Assembly (NCBI RefSeq): GCF_027912415.1
Contig: NZ_CP115175.1
Location: 1,240,001-1,304,000 of the forward strand
Direction: 5' to 3'
Length of the DNA stretch: 64,000 nucleotides
Source of the DNA: Homoserinibacter sp. YIM 151385
GTDB lineage: Bacteria > Actinomycetota > Actinomycetes > Actinomycetales > Microbacteriaceae
In this document: positions 46,363-55,493 of the stretch, piece by piece
Position numbering within the stretch: position 1 is the first letter of the stretch
Layout of the letters: each line of letters begins with the position of its first letter
Made by a program: the position numbers and the translations under genes
Notes under the pieces: model-generated
What the model was told of the DNA's origin: nothing
The model's database searches: none
Seen by the model: only the letters and a program-made list of their open reading frames with translations

Positions 46363-47175
46363 ATGGATCAGATCCTGACCTACCGCGAGCTCCGGCAGCG
46401 CGGTCTCTCCCGTCGGGCCATCGAGCGCATGATCGAGGACGGACGCCTGCGGCGGGTGCGCACCGGGCACTACGCCACGGCCGTCGCAGAGCCGGACGTC
46501 ACCCGGGCGGTTCGAGTCGGCGGGAGCGTGACCTGCGCCGCCGCCCTCCGGCGGCACGGCGTCTGGGTGCTGGAGCGGACCTCCCACGTCCGCGTGGATC
46601 GGGACGCACGGCGGCGATCCGAGGCAGGCGGGCCGCCGGTGCATCGTCTCGCGGGGATCTCATTCCAGGGCGTCGACGACGTGGAGACGGCCATGCGGGC
46701 GGCCTGCCGGTGCCTGTCGCTGGAGTCGCTGGTCGCCGCCGCGGATTCCGCGCTCGAGCTGGGGCTCATCGATCAGGCCGGGCTCGAGGCCGCGATGTCG
46801 GGATCCGCCCGGGGGCGGGACGCGCTTGCGCGCACGGACGCCCGCGCGGAGTCCGGCCTCGAGTCCATCGTCAGGGTCCGGCTGCGGTCGCTCGGGATCC
46901 GCGTCGAGCCGCAGGTCCGGATCGACGGCATCGGCCGGGTCGACCTCCTGATCGGGAATCGGCTCGTCATCGAGCTCGACGGCGACCGATGGCACTCGAC
47001 CGCGGAGCAGCGGGAGTCCGATCGTCGCCGGGATGTCGCCCTGCAGCGCCGCGGCTACATCGTGCTCCGGTTCGGCTATCACCGCGTCATCGAGCAGTGG
47101 GACGACGCCCTGGCCGACATCCTGGCGTTCGTGCGACGCGGCGCACATCGTGGCGCTGTGCACGGAGACCGCTGA
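46363..47175 (+). CDS. DUF559-type nuclease-fold protein with AbiEi-like N-terminal helix-turn-helix
   Basis: A 270-residue protein. Residues about 1-50 (TYRELRQRGLSRRAIERMIEDGRLRRVRTGHYAT) resemble the winged-helix start of AbiEi-type antitoxins. The C-terminal about 110 residues match the DUF559/Vsr-like PD-(D/E)xK core: GRVDLLIGNRLVIELDGDRWHS, then DRRRDVALQRRGYIVLRFGYHRV. Such genes are common in Actinobacteria, often singly, and their function is unknown. The ATG at 46363 is the best start. It lies on the opposite strand between rimM and trmD, with about 200 bases without a gene upstream. No cognate toxin gene is adjacent. Confidence 0.82.
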   Translation: MDQILTYRELRQRGLSRRAIERMIEDGRLRRVRTGHYATAVAEPDVTRAVRVGGSVTCAAALRRHGVWVLERTSHVRVDRDARRRSEAGGPPVHRLAGISFQGVDDVETAMRAACRCLSLESLVAAADSALELGLIDQAGLEAAMSGSARGRDALARTDARAESGLESIVRVRLRSLGIRVEPQVRIDGIGRVDLLIGNRLVIELDGDRWHSTAEQRESDRRRDVALQRRGYIVLRFGYHRVIEQWDDALADILAFVRRGAHRGAVHGDR

Positions 47176-47214
47176 GATGGCTCTCCGGCGTGAATGCCTC
47201 GGCGTCGATCCGCC

Positions 47215-47820
47215 TCAGCGGTCGTCGTGCTCGGGCTCCGCCGGCTCGGCGTCGGCCGGCTCCTCCGGCAGCTCCTCGAAGAGGCCCGCCGGCGGGGTGA
47301 CCGTCACGATGCCGGCCCCGATGTCGACGGCGGGCACGATCGCCTTCACGAAGGGGACCATGACGTCGCCGGAGGCGGTCGTGACGATCAGCAGATCCTG
47401 CGCGGGCAGGTGCTCGACGCGGGCCACCTTGCCGACGCTCTCTCCGTCGCGCTGGACGTCGAGGCCGACGAGCTGGTGGTCGTACCAGGCATCCGGCTCC
47501 TCGGGGAGCTCGGCGGCATCCTGATCCACCCAGAGGACGGCCTTGATGAGGCCCTCGGCGGCGGTGCGGTCGGGCACGTCCTTGAAGAACGCGACCGGGT
47601 GCGAGTTGTACCAGCGCAGCTCGGCGAGCTCGAGTCGCTTGCCGTGCCAGGGCGAGGAGGTCGGAACCTGGAGCGCGAACGAGGAGCCCGGGGTGAAGCG
47701 GCGCTCCGGGTCGTCCGTGTAGAGCTCGAGCTTGATGGCGCCCTTCAGGCCGTGGGCCTTGAGGAGGCGGCCGACGCGCAGCTGCGTCCGCCCGGGACGC
47801 GGGGGGCGGCGGGCGCTCAA
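47215..47820 (-). CDS. rimM: Ribosome maturation factor RimM
   Basis: Assists 30S head assembly through S19. The 201-residue protein has an N-terminal RimM domain (LRVGRLLKAHGLKGAIKLELYTDDPERRF) and a PRC-barrel C-terminus (YDHQLVGLDVQ, DLLIVTTASGDVMVPFVKAIVPAVD), then an acidic tail. The only workable start is TTG at 47820, which overlaps the khpA stop as TTGA. Confidence 0.95.
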   Translation of the reverse strand: MSARRPPRPGRTQLRVGRLLKAHGLKGAIKLELYTDDPERRFTPGSSFALQVPTSSPWHGKRLELAELRWYNSHPVAFFKDVPDRTAAEGLIKAVLWVDQDAAELPEEPDAWYDHQLVGLDVQRDGESVGKVARVEHLPAQDLLIVTTASGDVMVPFVKAIVPAVDIGAGIVTVTPPAGLFEELPEEPADAEPAEPEHDDR

Positions 47821-48056
47821 GAGGCGTCAGTGTCGACGACGTCGACGCGGACGCGTCGGCCGTCGGCGAGCGCGGTGACGAGCGTGCGGAGCGCCTTCGC
47901 CGTGCGACCGGAGCGTCCGATCACGCGGCCGAGGTCCTCGGGGTGCACGTGCACCTCGAGGACCTCGCCGCGAGCGGAGTCGATCGCGTCCACGCGCACG
48001 TCGTCGGGGTGATCGACGATGCCCTTGACCAGGTGCTCGAGCGCGGGAGCGAGCAT
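47817..48056 (-). CDS. khpA: KH-domain RNA-binding protein KhpA
   Basis: A 79-residue single KH domain with the RNA-binding loop VIGRSGRTAKALR. In other bacteria KhpA binds RNA with KhpB and affects cell division. It lies two bases after rpsP and overlaps rimM by TTGA. Confidence 0.94.
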   Translation of the reverse strand: MLAPALEHLVKGIVDHPDDVRVDAIDSARGEVLEVHVHPEDLGRVIGRSGRTAKALRTLVTALADGRRVRVDVVDTDAS

Positions 48057-48058
48057 GC

Positions 48059-48517
48059 TCAGGCCTTCTCGGCCTCGGCGGCGGCCTCGTCGTCGCCGGA
48101 CGCGGCAGCCGCGTCGGCGTCGGCGGGCGCCTCGGCCTCGGTCGCCTCGACGGGGGCCTCCTCCTTCTTCGCCTTCGGCTTCAGGACGGGCTTCTTCTTC
48201 TCGTCGACGGCGAACACCTCGGGGGCGTCCTTCGTCTTGATGGTGCTCTTGGCACCCTTCTCGCCCTTGAAGGTGCCCCAGTCGCCCGAGAGCTTGAGGA
48301 GCGCGGCGACCTGCTCGGTCGGCTGGGCGCCGACGCCGAGCCAGTACTGCGCGCGCTCGGAGTCGATCTCGATGAACGAGGGCTCCTCGGTCGGGTGGTA
48401 CTTGCCGATCTCCTCGATGACGCGACCGTCGCGCTTGGTGCGCGAGTCGGCGACGACGATGCGGTAGTACGGCGCGCGGATCTTGCCGAGGCGCTTCAGA
48501 CGGATCTTGACAGCCAC
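48059..48517 (-). CDS. rpsP: Ribosomal protein S16
   Basis: A small-subunit protein of 152 residues. The core (1-85) is standard: [57 protein letters not shown]. The C-terminal 65 residues are a Lys-rich then Ala/Glu/Asp-rich tail, usual in actinobacteria. The GTG at 48517 has AGGAGA just upstream. Confidence 0.97.
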   Translation of the reverse strand: MAVKIRLKRLGKIRAPYYRIVVADSRTKRDGRVIEEIGKYHPTEEPSFIEIDSERAQYWLGVGAQPTEQVAALLKLSGDWGTFKGEKGAKSTIKTKDAPEVFAVDEKKKPVLKPKAKKEEAPVEATEAEAPADADAAAASGDDEAAAEAEKA

Positions 48518-48648
48518 AATTCTCCTGTGTGGTGAGGTGTTGGTGTTCGAACCGCTGACCTTGCACGTGGGGTGCACGCTCGGCAGCGAAGCTCTGAGGG
48601 GATCTGCATCGCGTCTGATTAGAGGGTCGGACGGCGCGGACCAGTCCT

Positions 48649-49584
48649 CTATTGTGCCAGATTCCCCGTGCGCTCGGGAACCGCATCCGGATCGGGCGCC
48701 GGACGGCTGCGCCGACGGCTGATCGCGACCCCCGCGAGGCAGAGCGCGCCGCCCGCGAGCGCGAGCGCGGCGGGCGCCTCCTGGAAGACGAGGAGGCCGA
48801 GCAGGATGACGATCGGGGGGACCACGTAGGTCGTCACGCCGAGCCGGGATGCCGGCATCCGCTGCAGCGCATAGCCCCAGGTCGTGAAGGCGAGCGCCGT
48901 CGGCACGATGCCGAGGTAGACGAGCCCGAGCGTCGCGCCGGTGGATGCCGCGGCGGCATCCGCGACGAGCTGCCCCGAGAACGGCAGCAGCACGACCGCG
49001 CCGATCGCGCAGCCGAGGAAGGTGACCTGCCCGTTCGGCAGGCGGCGGAGCACGGGCTTCTGCGCGAGGACGCCCGCGGCGTAGGTCACGGCGGCGACGA
49101 GCGCCCAGACGACGCCGGCGAGGTCGACCCGGCCGGTGCTCGAGGAGGCGCCGATGAGCAGGGCGCCCGCGAAGGCGATCACGAGGCCGAGGCCGAGCCA
49201 GCGCGTCATCCCCTCGCGGAGCACGAGCGCGCCGCCGAGGGCGATGAGCAGCGGCCCGATGTTGACCACCATCGCGGTCGTGCCCGCGTCGAGCGTCGTC
49301 TCGGCGGTGTTGAGCGCGGCGTTGTAGAGCCCGAACCAGGCGGTGCCGTAGATGCCGACGAGCAGCCACTCGCGCGCTGTCAGCCGCACCCAGCGACGCC
49401 CGATGACGAGCAGCGAGAGCGCCGCGGTGCCGACGAGGAGCCGGCCGAGCGCGAGCGCGGCCGGGTGGTACTCGGCGGCGGCCGCGCGGATCACGATGAA
49501 GGCGCTCGCCCAGGCGAGCACCGTCACGACGATCGCGATCGGCAGCAGGGGGCCGTCGCGCCCGGAGGCCGGAGAGCTGTTCAC
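48649..49584 (-). CDS. EamA-family (DMT) transporter
   Basis: A 311-residue membrane protein of ten helices in two EamA repeats ([39 protein letters not shown]). Family members export metabolites or amino acids; the substrate is unknown. The C-terminus is a short basic tail. The GTG start is leaderless (TAGCGT plus six bases). Confidence 0.9.
   Translation of the reverse strand: MNSSPASGRDGPLLPIAIVVTVLAWASAFIVIRAAAAEYHPAALALGRLLVGTAALSLLVIGRRWVRLTAREWLLVGIYGTAWFGLYNAALNTAETTLDAGTTAMVVNIGPLLIALGGALVLREGMTRWLGLGLVIAFAGALLIGASSSTGRVDLAGVVWALVAAVTYAAGVLAQKPVLRRLPNGQVTFLGCAIGAVVLLPFSGQLVADAAAASTGATLGLVYLGIVPTALAFTTWGYALQRMPASRLGVTTYVVPPIVILLGLLVFQEAPAALALAGGALCLAGVAISRRRSRPAPDPDAVPERTGNLAQ
48651..48656 (-). 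promoter_or_regulatory. Possible -10 box CACAAT of rpsP
   Basis: CACAAT on the minus strand at the end of the EamA gene, with TTCCCG 18 bases upstream as a weak -35. It would give a leader of about 125 bases. Confidence 0.35.
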
Positions 49585-49590
49585 GGTCCG

Positions 49591-49596
49591 ACGCTA
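49591..49596 (-). promoter_or_regulatory. -10 box TAGCGT of the EamA gene, leaderless
   Basis: TAGCGT, six bases, then GTG on the minus strand. Confidence 0.55.
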
Positions 49597-49728
49597 GAGC
49601 CAGGTGCCGACATCGTCGCGCGCGGAACGGGCGCGGATCGACGAGATCCCGCCGGATCGCCGCCGCCCCTCCCCCGACACCCAGGCGACGCACGGCGTCA
49701 CCGTGTTCCGGTCGGCCGCCGCATCCGA

Positions 49729-49734
49729 CAGACT
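49729..49734 (+). promoter_or_regulatory. -10 box CAGACT of the ligase gene, leaderless
   Basis: CAGACT, six bases, then the ATG at 49741. Confidence 0.5.
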
Positions 49735-49740
49735 CATGCC

Positions 49741-50883
49741 ATGGGGATCGACTTCAGCCCGAGCGCCCAGTCGAGCGTCGGCATCGAGTGGGAGCTGCTC
49801 CTCGTCGACCAGGAGACCGGCGCGCCGGTCGGGATCGCGCCGCAGCTCCTCGAGGAGCTCGGCTCCGACACCGGCCGCCTCCCGCACATCACGGGCGAGT
49901 TCCTCACCAACACCGTCGAGATCGTGAGCGCGCCGCACGCGCGGGTCGCGGATGCCGTCCACGACCTGGCCGAGCTCACCGCGACCGTGCGCGAGGCCGC
50001 CGCCGCGCACGGCGCGCAGCTCATGGGCGCGGGGACGCACCCCTTCGCCGAGTGGCGGGATGCCGAGGTCACACCGGGCAGTCCGCGCTACGAGACCCTC
50101 GTCGACCGCACGCAGTGGTGGGGGCGCCAGCTCCTGATCTGGGGCGTCCACATGCACATCGGCCTCGACGACCGCGAGAAGGTGCTGCCCGTCCTCGGCG
50201 GCCTCCTCACGAGCTACCCGCACTTCCAGGCGCTCAGCGCCTCGAGCCCGTTCTGGACCGGCGCCGACACCGGCTACGCCTCGAACCGCGCCCTCATGTT
50301 CCAGCAGCTTCCGACCGCCGGCCTGCCGCCGCAGCTCGGCGCCTGGGCGAACTACGAGGAGCTCGTGGCGGATCTGACGCACGTCGGCGTCATCGACGAC
50401 CACTCCGAGCTCCGCTGGGATGTCCGCCCCTCGCCGAAGTGGGGGACGATCGAGCTGCGCTACTGCGACGGCCTCTCGACGCTGCGCGAGGTGGGGGCGC
50501 TCACCGCGCTCGCCCAGTGCCTCGTCGAGGAGCTGTCGAGGGATGTCGAGGCCGGCCGCGACATCCCGCAGCTCCAGCCCTGGTATGTGCGCGAGAACAA
50601 ATGGCGCGGGGCGCGCTACGGGCTCGACGCGATCGTCATCGTGAACAGCGCGGGCGACGAGCGGCTCGTGACCGACGACCTCCGCGACATGCTCGAGCGG
50701 CTCGCGCCGATCGCCGAGCAGCTCGACTGCGCGGCCGAGCTCGCCGACATCGAGCTCATCCTCGAGCGCGGCGCCAGCTACCAGCGCCAGCGCCGCGTCT
50801 TCGAGTCCTCCGGCGAGGATGCGGCCGCCGTCGTGCGGTCCCTCGTCGCGGAGTTCGCGACCGGCGAGCCGGCGACGAGCTGA
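49741..50883 (+). CDS. YbdK-type carboxylate-amine ligase (glutamate-cysteine ligase 2 family)
   Basis: A 380-residue ATP-dependent ligase of the GCS2 family. Diagnostic segments are [28 protein letters not shown], the metal-binding [10 protein letters not shown], and [12 protein letters not shown]. YbdK has weak glutamate-cysteine ligase activity in E. coli; in actinobacteria, which use mycothiol, the true substrate is uncertain. The ATG is leaderless. It is the only gene in this stretch with an obvious thiol link. Confidence 0.9.
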   Translation: MGIDFSPSAQSSVGIEWELLLVDQETGAPVGIAPQLLEELGSDTGRLPHITGEFLTNTVEIVSAPHARVADAVHDLAELTATVREAAAAHGAQLMGAGTHPFAEWRDAEVTPGSPRYETLVDRTQWWGRQLLIWGVHMHIGLDDREKVLPVLGGLLTSYPHFQALSASSPFWTGADTGYASNRALMFQQLPTAGLPPQLGAWANYEELVADLTHVGVIDDHSELRWDVRPSPKWGTIELRYCDGLSTLREVGALTALAQCLVEELSRDVEAGRDIPQLQPWYVRENKWRGARYGLDAIVIVNSAGDERLVTDDLRDMLERLAPIAEQLDCAAELADIELILERGASYQRQRRVFESSGEDAAAVVRSLVAEFATGEPATS

Positions 50884-50907
50884 GCGCACGCCGCCGGTTC
50901 AGCCGTC

Positions 50908-51699
50908 TCAGCCGTTGAGCTCGTCGCGCCAGCGCACCCACTCGCGGACCTTCTCGAGCGGGTAGTCCGGGCCCGAGATGCCGAGGGTGAACAGCGTGAC
51001 GCCGAGGCCGTGCAGCTCGTCGGCGGTGGCGCGGTCGCGACCGCGCAGCTCGTTCGAGATCTCGATCGCGCCGAGGTCCGTGCCCTCCGCCTCGCAGTGC
51101 TGCGCCAGGATCCCGAGCTTGCGCTCCAGCGTCTCCGGGTCGCCGAAGCTGTGCCAGATGTCGGCGTGGCGCGCGACGAGCCGGAGCGTCTTCTTCTCGC
51201 CGCCGCCGCCGATGAGCACGGGGATGTCGCGGGTGGGCCGCGGGTTGAGCTTCGTCCAGCGCGCCTCGATGCGCGGCAGGGCCTCGGCGAGCGCGTCGAG
51301 GCGCGAGCCGACCGTGCCGAACTCGTAGCCGTACTCGTCGTAGTCCTTCTCGAACCAGCCCGAGCCCGTGCCGAAGATGAAGCGCCCGCCCGAGATGTGG
51401 TCGATCGTGCGGGCCATGTCGGCCTGGAGGTCGGGGTTGCGGTACGAGTTGCAGTTCACGAGCGCGCCGAGCTCGACGCGCTCGGTCTGCTCCGCGATCG
51501 CGGCGAGCATCGTCCAGGACTCGAAGTGGAGGCCCTCCGGCTCGCCCGAGAGCGGGTAGAAGTGGTCCCAGTTGAAGACGATGTCGACGCCGAGGTCCTC
51601 GAGGGCGCGCACGGTGTCGCGGATCGAGGCGTAGGGGGCGTGCTGCGGCTGGACCTGCACGCCGATGCGGACGGGACGGCCGGGGGATGTCGTGGTCAC
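50908..51699 (-). CDS. LLM-class F420-dependent oxidoreductase
   Basis: A 263-residue TIM-barrel oxidoreductase of the luciferase-like monooxygenase superfamily. Motifs include RIGVQVQPQHAPY, FNWDHFYPLSGEPEG, the cofactor-region GRFIFGTGSGWFEKDYDEYG and IPVLIGGGGEKKTLRLVARHAD. That pattern favours F420 over FMN. cofD at the right edge shows the organism can make F420. The substrate is unknown. The GTG start is leaderless. Confidence 0.88.
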   Translation of the reverse strand: MTTTSPGRPVRIGVQVQPQHAPYASIRDTVRALEDLGVDIVFNWDHFYPLSGEPEGLHFESWTMLAAIAEQTERVELGALVNCNSYRNPDLQADMARTIDHISGGRFIFGTGSGWFEKDYDEYGYEFGTVGSRLDALAEALPRIEARWTKLNPRPTRDIPVLIGGGGEKKTLRLVARHADIWHSFGDPETLERKLGILAQHCEAEGTDLGAIEISNELRGRDRATADELHGLGVTLFTLGISGPDYPLEKVREWVRWRDELNG

Positions 51700-51706
51700 G
51701 CGGTCG

Positions 51707-51712
51707 AGACTA
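51707..51712 (-). promoter_or_regulatory. -10 box TAGTCT of the LLM gene, leaderless
   Basis: TAGTCT, seven bases, then GTG on the minus strand. Confidence 0.5.
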
Positions 51713-51741
51713 CGCGCCGGGGCGGTCGCGGCGCCGAGCGG

Positions 51742-53331
51742 TCAGCGCCCGAGGAGCTTCTGGAGGGCAGCGAGCTCCTCCTCGCTCGGGCCCTTGCCGT
51801 CCGCGCCCGCGGTGCCGCCGAGTGCGCCGCCACCCAGGCCGAAGCCCGAGCCGCCCGCGCTCGTCGGGCCGCTCGGCACGCCCTGCGCCTTCGCCTGCGC
51901 CTCCTGCGCGCGCTTCGCGGGGTTGCCGGAGCTGCGCGCGCCCTTCTTCTTGCCCTTCGGGGCCGCCTTCCGGCCGCCGCCGAAGCCGCCGGGCATGGGA
52001 CCCATGCCGGGGATCTGCGGCATCCCGCCCTTCGCGACCGTCTTCATCATCTTCGCGGCCTGCTCGAAGCGCTGGATGAGCTGGTTCACCTCGGTGACGG
52101 TCGTGCCCGAGCCGCGCGCGATGCGGAGCCGGCGGGAGCCGTTGAGGAGGCGGTGGTTGGCGCGCTCGGCGCGGGTCATCGACTGGATGATCGCCTCGGT
52201 GCGGGTCACGTCGCGCTCGTCGAAGTTGTCGAGCTGCTCGCGCATGCCGCGCGCACCGGGGAGCATGCCCAGCATCCCCTTGATGGAGCCCATGTTCTTG
52301 AGCTGCTGCATCTGCTTGAGGAAGTCGTCGAGGGTGAAGCTGTCGGTCGCGAACTTCTCCGCGACCTTGAGGGCCTCCTCCTCGTCGAAGGCCTGCTGCG
52401 TCTGCTCGATGAGCGAGAGGATGTCGCCCAGGTCGAGGATGCGGCTCGCCATGCGGTCCGGGTGGAAGGGCTCGAAGTCGTCGAGACCCTCGCCCGTCGA
52501 GGCGAACATGATGGGCCGGCCCGTGATGGAGGCGACCGAGAGCGCCGCGCCGCCGCGCGCGTCGCCGTCGAGCTTCGAGAGCACGACGCCCGTGAAGTCG
52601 ACGCCCTCCTGGAAGGCGCGCGCCGTCGCGACGGCGTCCTGGCCGATCATCGCGTCGATGACGAAGAGGACCTCGTCGGGGTCGACGGCCTTGCGGATGT
52701 CGGAGGCCTGCTTCATGAGCTCGGCGTCGATGCCGAGGCGGCCGGCCGTGTCGACGATGACGGTGTCGTGCTGGCGGCGCTCCGCCTCCTTCACGCCCTC
52801 CTTCGCGACCTTCACCGGGTTGCCGACGCCGTTGCCGGGCTCCGGCGCCCAGACCGGCACCCCGGCCTGCTCGCCGACCACCTGCAGCTGCGTGACCGCG
52901 TTGGGACGCTGGAGGTCGGCCGCGATGAGGAGCGGCGTGTGCCCCTCCTTCTTGAGGTGCTTCGCGAGCTTGCCCGCGAGGGTCGTCTTGCCGGCGCCCT
53001 GGAGGCCAGCGAGCATGATGACCGTCGGCGGCTTCTTCGCGAACTCGAGGCGGCGCTGCTGGCCGCCGAGGACCTGCACGAGCTCCTCGTTGACGATCTG
53101 CACGACCTGCTGGGCGGGGTTCAGCGCCTTCGAGACCTCGTCGCCGAGCGCCCGCTCGCGCACCGCCCCCGTGAAGGTCTTGACGACCTCCAGCGCGACG
53201 TCGGCGTCGAGCAGCGCGCGCCGGATCTCGCGGACGGTGCCGTCGACATCCGCGGGCGTGAGCCGCCCCTTGGTGCGGAGGTTGCGGAAGGTCGCGGTGA
53301 GGCGATCAGAGAGGGTACCGAAGGTGGCCAT
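51742..53331 (-). CDS. ffh: Signal recognition particle protein Ffh
   Basis: GTPase that with 4.5S RNA delivers membrane proteins to FtsY. The 529-residue protein has the N domain, the G domain (GLQGAGKTTLAGKLA, DTAGRLGID, SKLDGDARGGAAL, FASTGEGLDDFEPF) and the M domain (MGSIKGMLGMLPG, SRRLRIARGSGT). About 95 extra Gly/Lys/Pro-rich residues follow the M domain. The ATG at 53331 matches the family start. Confidence 0.97.
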   Translation of the reverse strand: MATFGTLSDRLTATFRNLRTKGRLTPADVDGTVREIRRALLDADVALEVVKTFTGAVRERALGDEVSKALNPAQQVVQIVNEELVQVLGGQQRRLEFAKKPPTVIMLAGLQGAGKTTLAGKLAKHLKKEGHTPLLIAADLQRPNAVTQLQVVGEQAGVPVWAPEPGNGVGNPVKVAKEGVKEAERRQHDTVIVDTAGRLGIDAELMKQASDIRKAVDPDEVLFVIDAMIGQDAVATARAFQEGVDFTGVVLSKLDGDARGGAALSVASITGRPIMFASTGEGLDDFEPFHPDRMASRILDLGDILSLIEQTQQAFDEEEALKVAEKFATDSFTLDDFLKQMQQLKNMGSIKGMLGMLPGARGMREQLDNFDERDVTRTEAIIQSMTRAERANHRLLNGSRRLRIARGSGTTVTEVNQLIQRFEQAAKMMKTVAKGGMPQIPGMGPMPGGFGGGRKAAPKGKKKGARSSGNPAKRAQEAQAKAQGVPSGPTSAGGSGFGLGGGALGGTAGADGKGPSEEELAALQKLLGR

Positions 53332-53341
53332 GGTGCCCGAC

Positions 53342-53347
53342 AGTCTA
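53342..53347 (-). promoter_or_regulatory. -10 box TAGACT of ffh
   Basis: TAGACT lies ten bases before the ATG of ffh on the minus strand; the leader is almost absent. Confidence 0.45.
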
Positions 53348-53362
53348 CGTCGCGGCACGGGG

Positions 53363-53368
53363 TACGGT
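53363..53368 (+). promoter_or_regulatory. -10 box TACGGT of the gamma carbonic anhydrase gene, leaderless
   Basis: TACGGT, six bases, then the ATG at 53375. It is back to back with the ffh promoter. Confidence 0.55.
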
Positions 53369-53374
53369 GACGGG

Positions 53375-53890
53375 ATGGCGACGATCCTGCCCTACGGCGA
53401 CGACCACCCCGAGATCCACGAGGAGGCCTGGGCCGCGCCCACGGCGACCCTCATCGGGCGCGTCCGGCTGCATCCCCGGTCCAGCGTCTTCTACGGCGCG
53501 GTGCTGCGCGCCGACCGGGATGCGATCGAGATCGGCGAGGGCTCGAACCTGCAGGACAACGTCGTCGCGCACGGCGACCCCGGCGTGCCGACGGTCGTCG
53601 GCCGCGGCGTGAGCGTGGGCCACGGCGCGATCCTTCACGGCACGACCGTCGAGGACGACTGCCTGATCGGCATGGGCGCGACGCTGCTCAATCGGAGCGT
53701 CATCGGGCGCGAGTCGCTCGTCGCGGCCGGAGCCCTCGTGCTCGAGGATGCCGTGATCCCGCCGCGCTCGCTCGTCGCCGGCGTCCCGGCGAAGGTGCGG
53801 CGCGAGCTCACCGAGGAGGAGGTCGACGGGATCCGCCGGAACGCCGCGACCTACCTCGAGCTGGCGGCGGCGCACCGCGCGCTCGCCTGA
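53375..53890 (+). CDS. Gamma-class carbonic anhydrase-like hexapeptide protein
   Basis: A 171-residue left-handed beta-helix protein. The three metal-ligand histidines are in NVVAHGDPG, SVGHGAILHG and the same second motif; a C-terminal helix follows (LTEEEVDGIRRNAATYLELA). Such YrdA/CaiE-like proteins bind zinc or iron, and only some have carbonic anhydrase activity. It is convergent with ftsY. Confidence 0.9.
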   Translation: MATILPYGDDHPEIHEEAWAAPTATLIGRVRLHPRSSVFYGAVLRADRDAIEIGEGSNLQDNVVAHGDPGVPTVVGRGVSVGHGAILHGTTVEDDCLIGMGATLLNRSVIGRESLVAAGALVLEDAVIPPRSLVAGVPAKVRRELTEEEVDGIRRNAATYLELAAAHRALA

Positions 53891-53940
53891 ACGCACCCCT
53901 CCCGAGGGCCGAGCGGAGGCGGGGTGGTCCGTGGGCGGCG

Positions 53941-54810
53941 TCAGCCGACCAGCTGCTGCGCGAACACGTGCGGCGTGAAGCCCGTGAGATCGCCGATGCC
54001 CTCGCCCTGGCCGACGAGCTTGATCGGGATGCCGGTGCGCTCCTGCACGGCGAGCACGAAGCCGCCCTTCGCCGAGCCGTCGAGCTTCGTGAGGACGAGC
54101 CCCGTGACCCCGGCGTGCTGGATGAAGGCCTCCGCCTGCGCGAGCCCGTTCTGGCCCGTCGTCGCGTCGAGCACGAGCAGCACCTCCGAGATGGGCGCCT
54201 GCTTCTCGACGACGCGCCGCACCTTCGCGAGCTCGTCCATGAGGCCGCTCTTCGTCTGCAGACGCCCCGCCGTGTCGACGAGGACCATCTCGATGCCGTC
54301 GCGCTTCGCGAGCTCGACCGTCTGGAAGGCGACGGATGCGGGATCCTGCCCCGGCTGCTCGGGACGCACCACCCGGGCGCCCGAGCGCTCGGCCCAGGTC
54401 GCGAGCTGCTCGACGGCCGCCGCGCGGAAGGTGTCGGCCGCGCCGACGACGACCGAGCGGCCGTTGTTCACGAGGAAGCGGGACAGCTTGCCGATCGTCG
54501 TCGTCTTGCCGACGCCGTTGACGCCGACGACGAGCACGACCGCGGGGCGCTCGCTGAGCTTGAGGGTCGGGTCGAGGCGGGCGAGGCGCTCCTCGATGCC
54601 CTCCCGCAGCATCCGCTGCAGGTCCTTCGGATCGGTCGTCCGGTAGCGCTCGACCTTGCCGCGCAGGTCCTCGACGATCTGCTCCGTGATGTCGGGGCCG
54701 AAGTCGGCGCCGAGCAGCGCGTCCTCGAGCTCCTCCCACGTCGCGTCGTCGATCGTGCGCTTCGCGAACATGCCGCGCAGCGCGCCGGAGAGCGAGAAGC
54801 CTGCTGCCAT
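53941..54810 (-). CDS. ftsY: SRP receptor FtsY
   Basis: Membrane-associated GTPase partner of Ffh. The 289-residue protein consists almost only of the NG domain: GVNGVGKTTTIGKLSRF, VVGAADTFRAAAVEQL, DTAGRLQTKSGLMDEL, TKLDGSAKGGFVLA. The acidic A domain of many FtsY proteins is absent; the N-terminus (FSLSGALRGMFAKRT) could form a membrane-binding amphipathic helix. The ATG is leaderless (TAGGCT plus six bases). Confidence 0.96.
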   Translation of the reverse strand: MAAGFSLSGALRGMFAKRTIDDATWEELEDALLGADFGPDITEQIVEDLRGKVERYRTTDPKDLQRMLREGIEERLARLDPTLKLSERPAVVLVVGVNGVGKTTTIGKLSRFLVNNGRSVVVGAADTFRAAAVEQLATWAERSGARVVRPEQPGQDPASVAFQTVELAKRDGIEMVLVDTAGRLQTKSGLMDELAKVRRVVEKQAPISEVLLVLDATTGQNGLAQAEAFIQHAGVTGLVLTKLDGSAKGGFVLAVQERTGIPIKLVGQGEGIGDLTGFTPHVFAQQLVG

Positions 54811-54816
54811 GCCCTC

Positions 54817-54822
54817 AGCCTA
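54817..54822 (-). promoter_or_regulatory. -10 box TAGGCT of ftsY, leaderless
   Basis: TAGGCT, six bases, then ATG on the minus strand. Confidence 0.55.
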
Positions 54823-54899
54823 CTGAGCGGCGGGCACGGCGACGCCCCGCTCGAGACGGGGTCCGGGTCCCCCGATTCGGCGCGGGCGGCGGCGCGCGC

Positions 54900-54905
54900 C
54901 AGGAT
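54900..54905 (+). promoter_or_regulatory. -10 box CAGGAT of the histidine phosphatase gene, leaderless
   Basis: CAGGAT, six bases, then the GTG at 54912. Confidence 0.45.
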
Positions 54906-54911
54906 GGGGGC

Positions 54912-55484
54912 GTGACCTTCGCCTTCATCCGCCACGGCCAGACCGACTGGAACCTGCACAAGCGCCTCCAGGGCGCCACCGACATCCCCCTCAACGAGAC
55001 GGGGCGCCAGCAGGCGCGGGATGCGGTGGCCGGCCTCGCGGGCGGCGGCTGGCAGGCGATCGTGAGCTCGCCGCTGTCGCGTGCGCGGGAGACCGCCCAG
55101 ATCATCGCGGACGGGCTCGGCATCGAGTTGGGGCCGGCGTACGACGAGCTCATCGAGCGCGACTACGGCGAGGCCGAGGGCGTCGTCGAGGCGGAGGCCG
55201 AAGAGCGCTGGCCGGGGAAGACGGCGCCGGGCATCGAGCCGATCGACGAGGTCGTCCGGCGCGGCCGCGCGGCCCTCGACCGCATCGCCGAGGACTATCG
55301 CGACGAGGACGTGCTCGTGGTGTGCCACGGGACGCTCATCCGCTACACGCTCGCCGAGCTCGCCGGCCGCGAGCTGCCCGCGATCGTCAACGGCTCGGTC
55401 TCGACCTTCGGGCTCGAGGGCGAGCGGTGGCGCGTGCTCACCGTCAACGACGAGCCGCTCGAGGACCTCACCCCGGAGGACTGA
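54912..55484 (+). CDS. Histidine phosphatase family protein
   Basis: A 190-residue phosphoglycerate mutase-like phosphatase. The catalytic RHG motif is in FIRHGQTDWNLHKRLQG, the second arginine in SSPLSRARETAQI, the acid in YDELIERDYGEAEG, and the second histidine in VVCHGTLIRY. The substrate is unknown. It is a cytoplasmic enzyme with a leaderless GTG start. Confidence 0.93.
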   Translation: MTFAFIRHGQTDWNLHKRLQGATDIPLNETGRQQARDAVAGLAGGGWQAIVSSPLSRARETAQIIADGLGIELGPAYDELIERDYGEAEGVVEAEAEERWPGKTAPGIEPIDEVVRRGRAALDRIAEDYRDEDVLVVCHGTLIRYTLAELAGRELPAIVNGSVSTFGLEGERWRVLTVNDEPLEDLTPED

Positions 55485-55493
55485 GGCGGTCGG

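Noticed and set aside
46363-47175. Type IV toxin-antitoxin system
   Set aside because: The N-terminus looks AbiEi-like, but no AbiEii-type nucleotidyltransferase gene is adjacent; neighbours are rimM and trmD.
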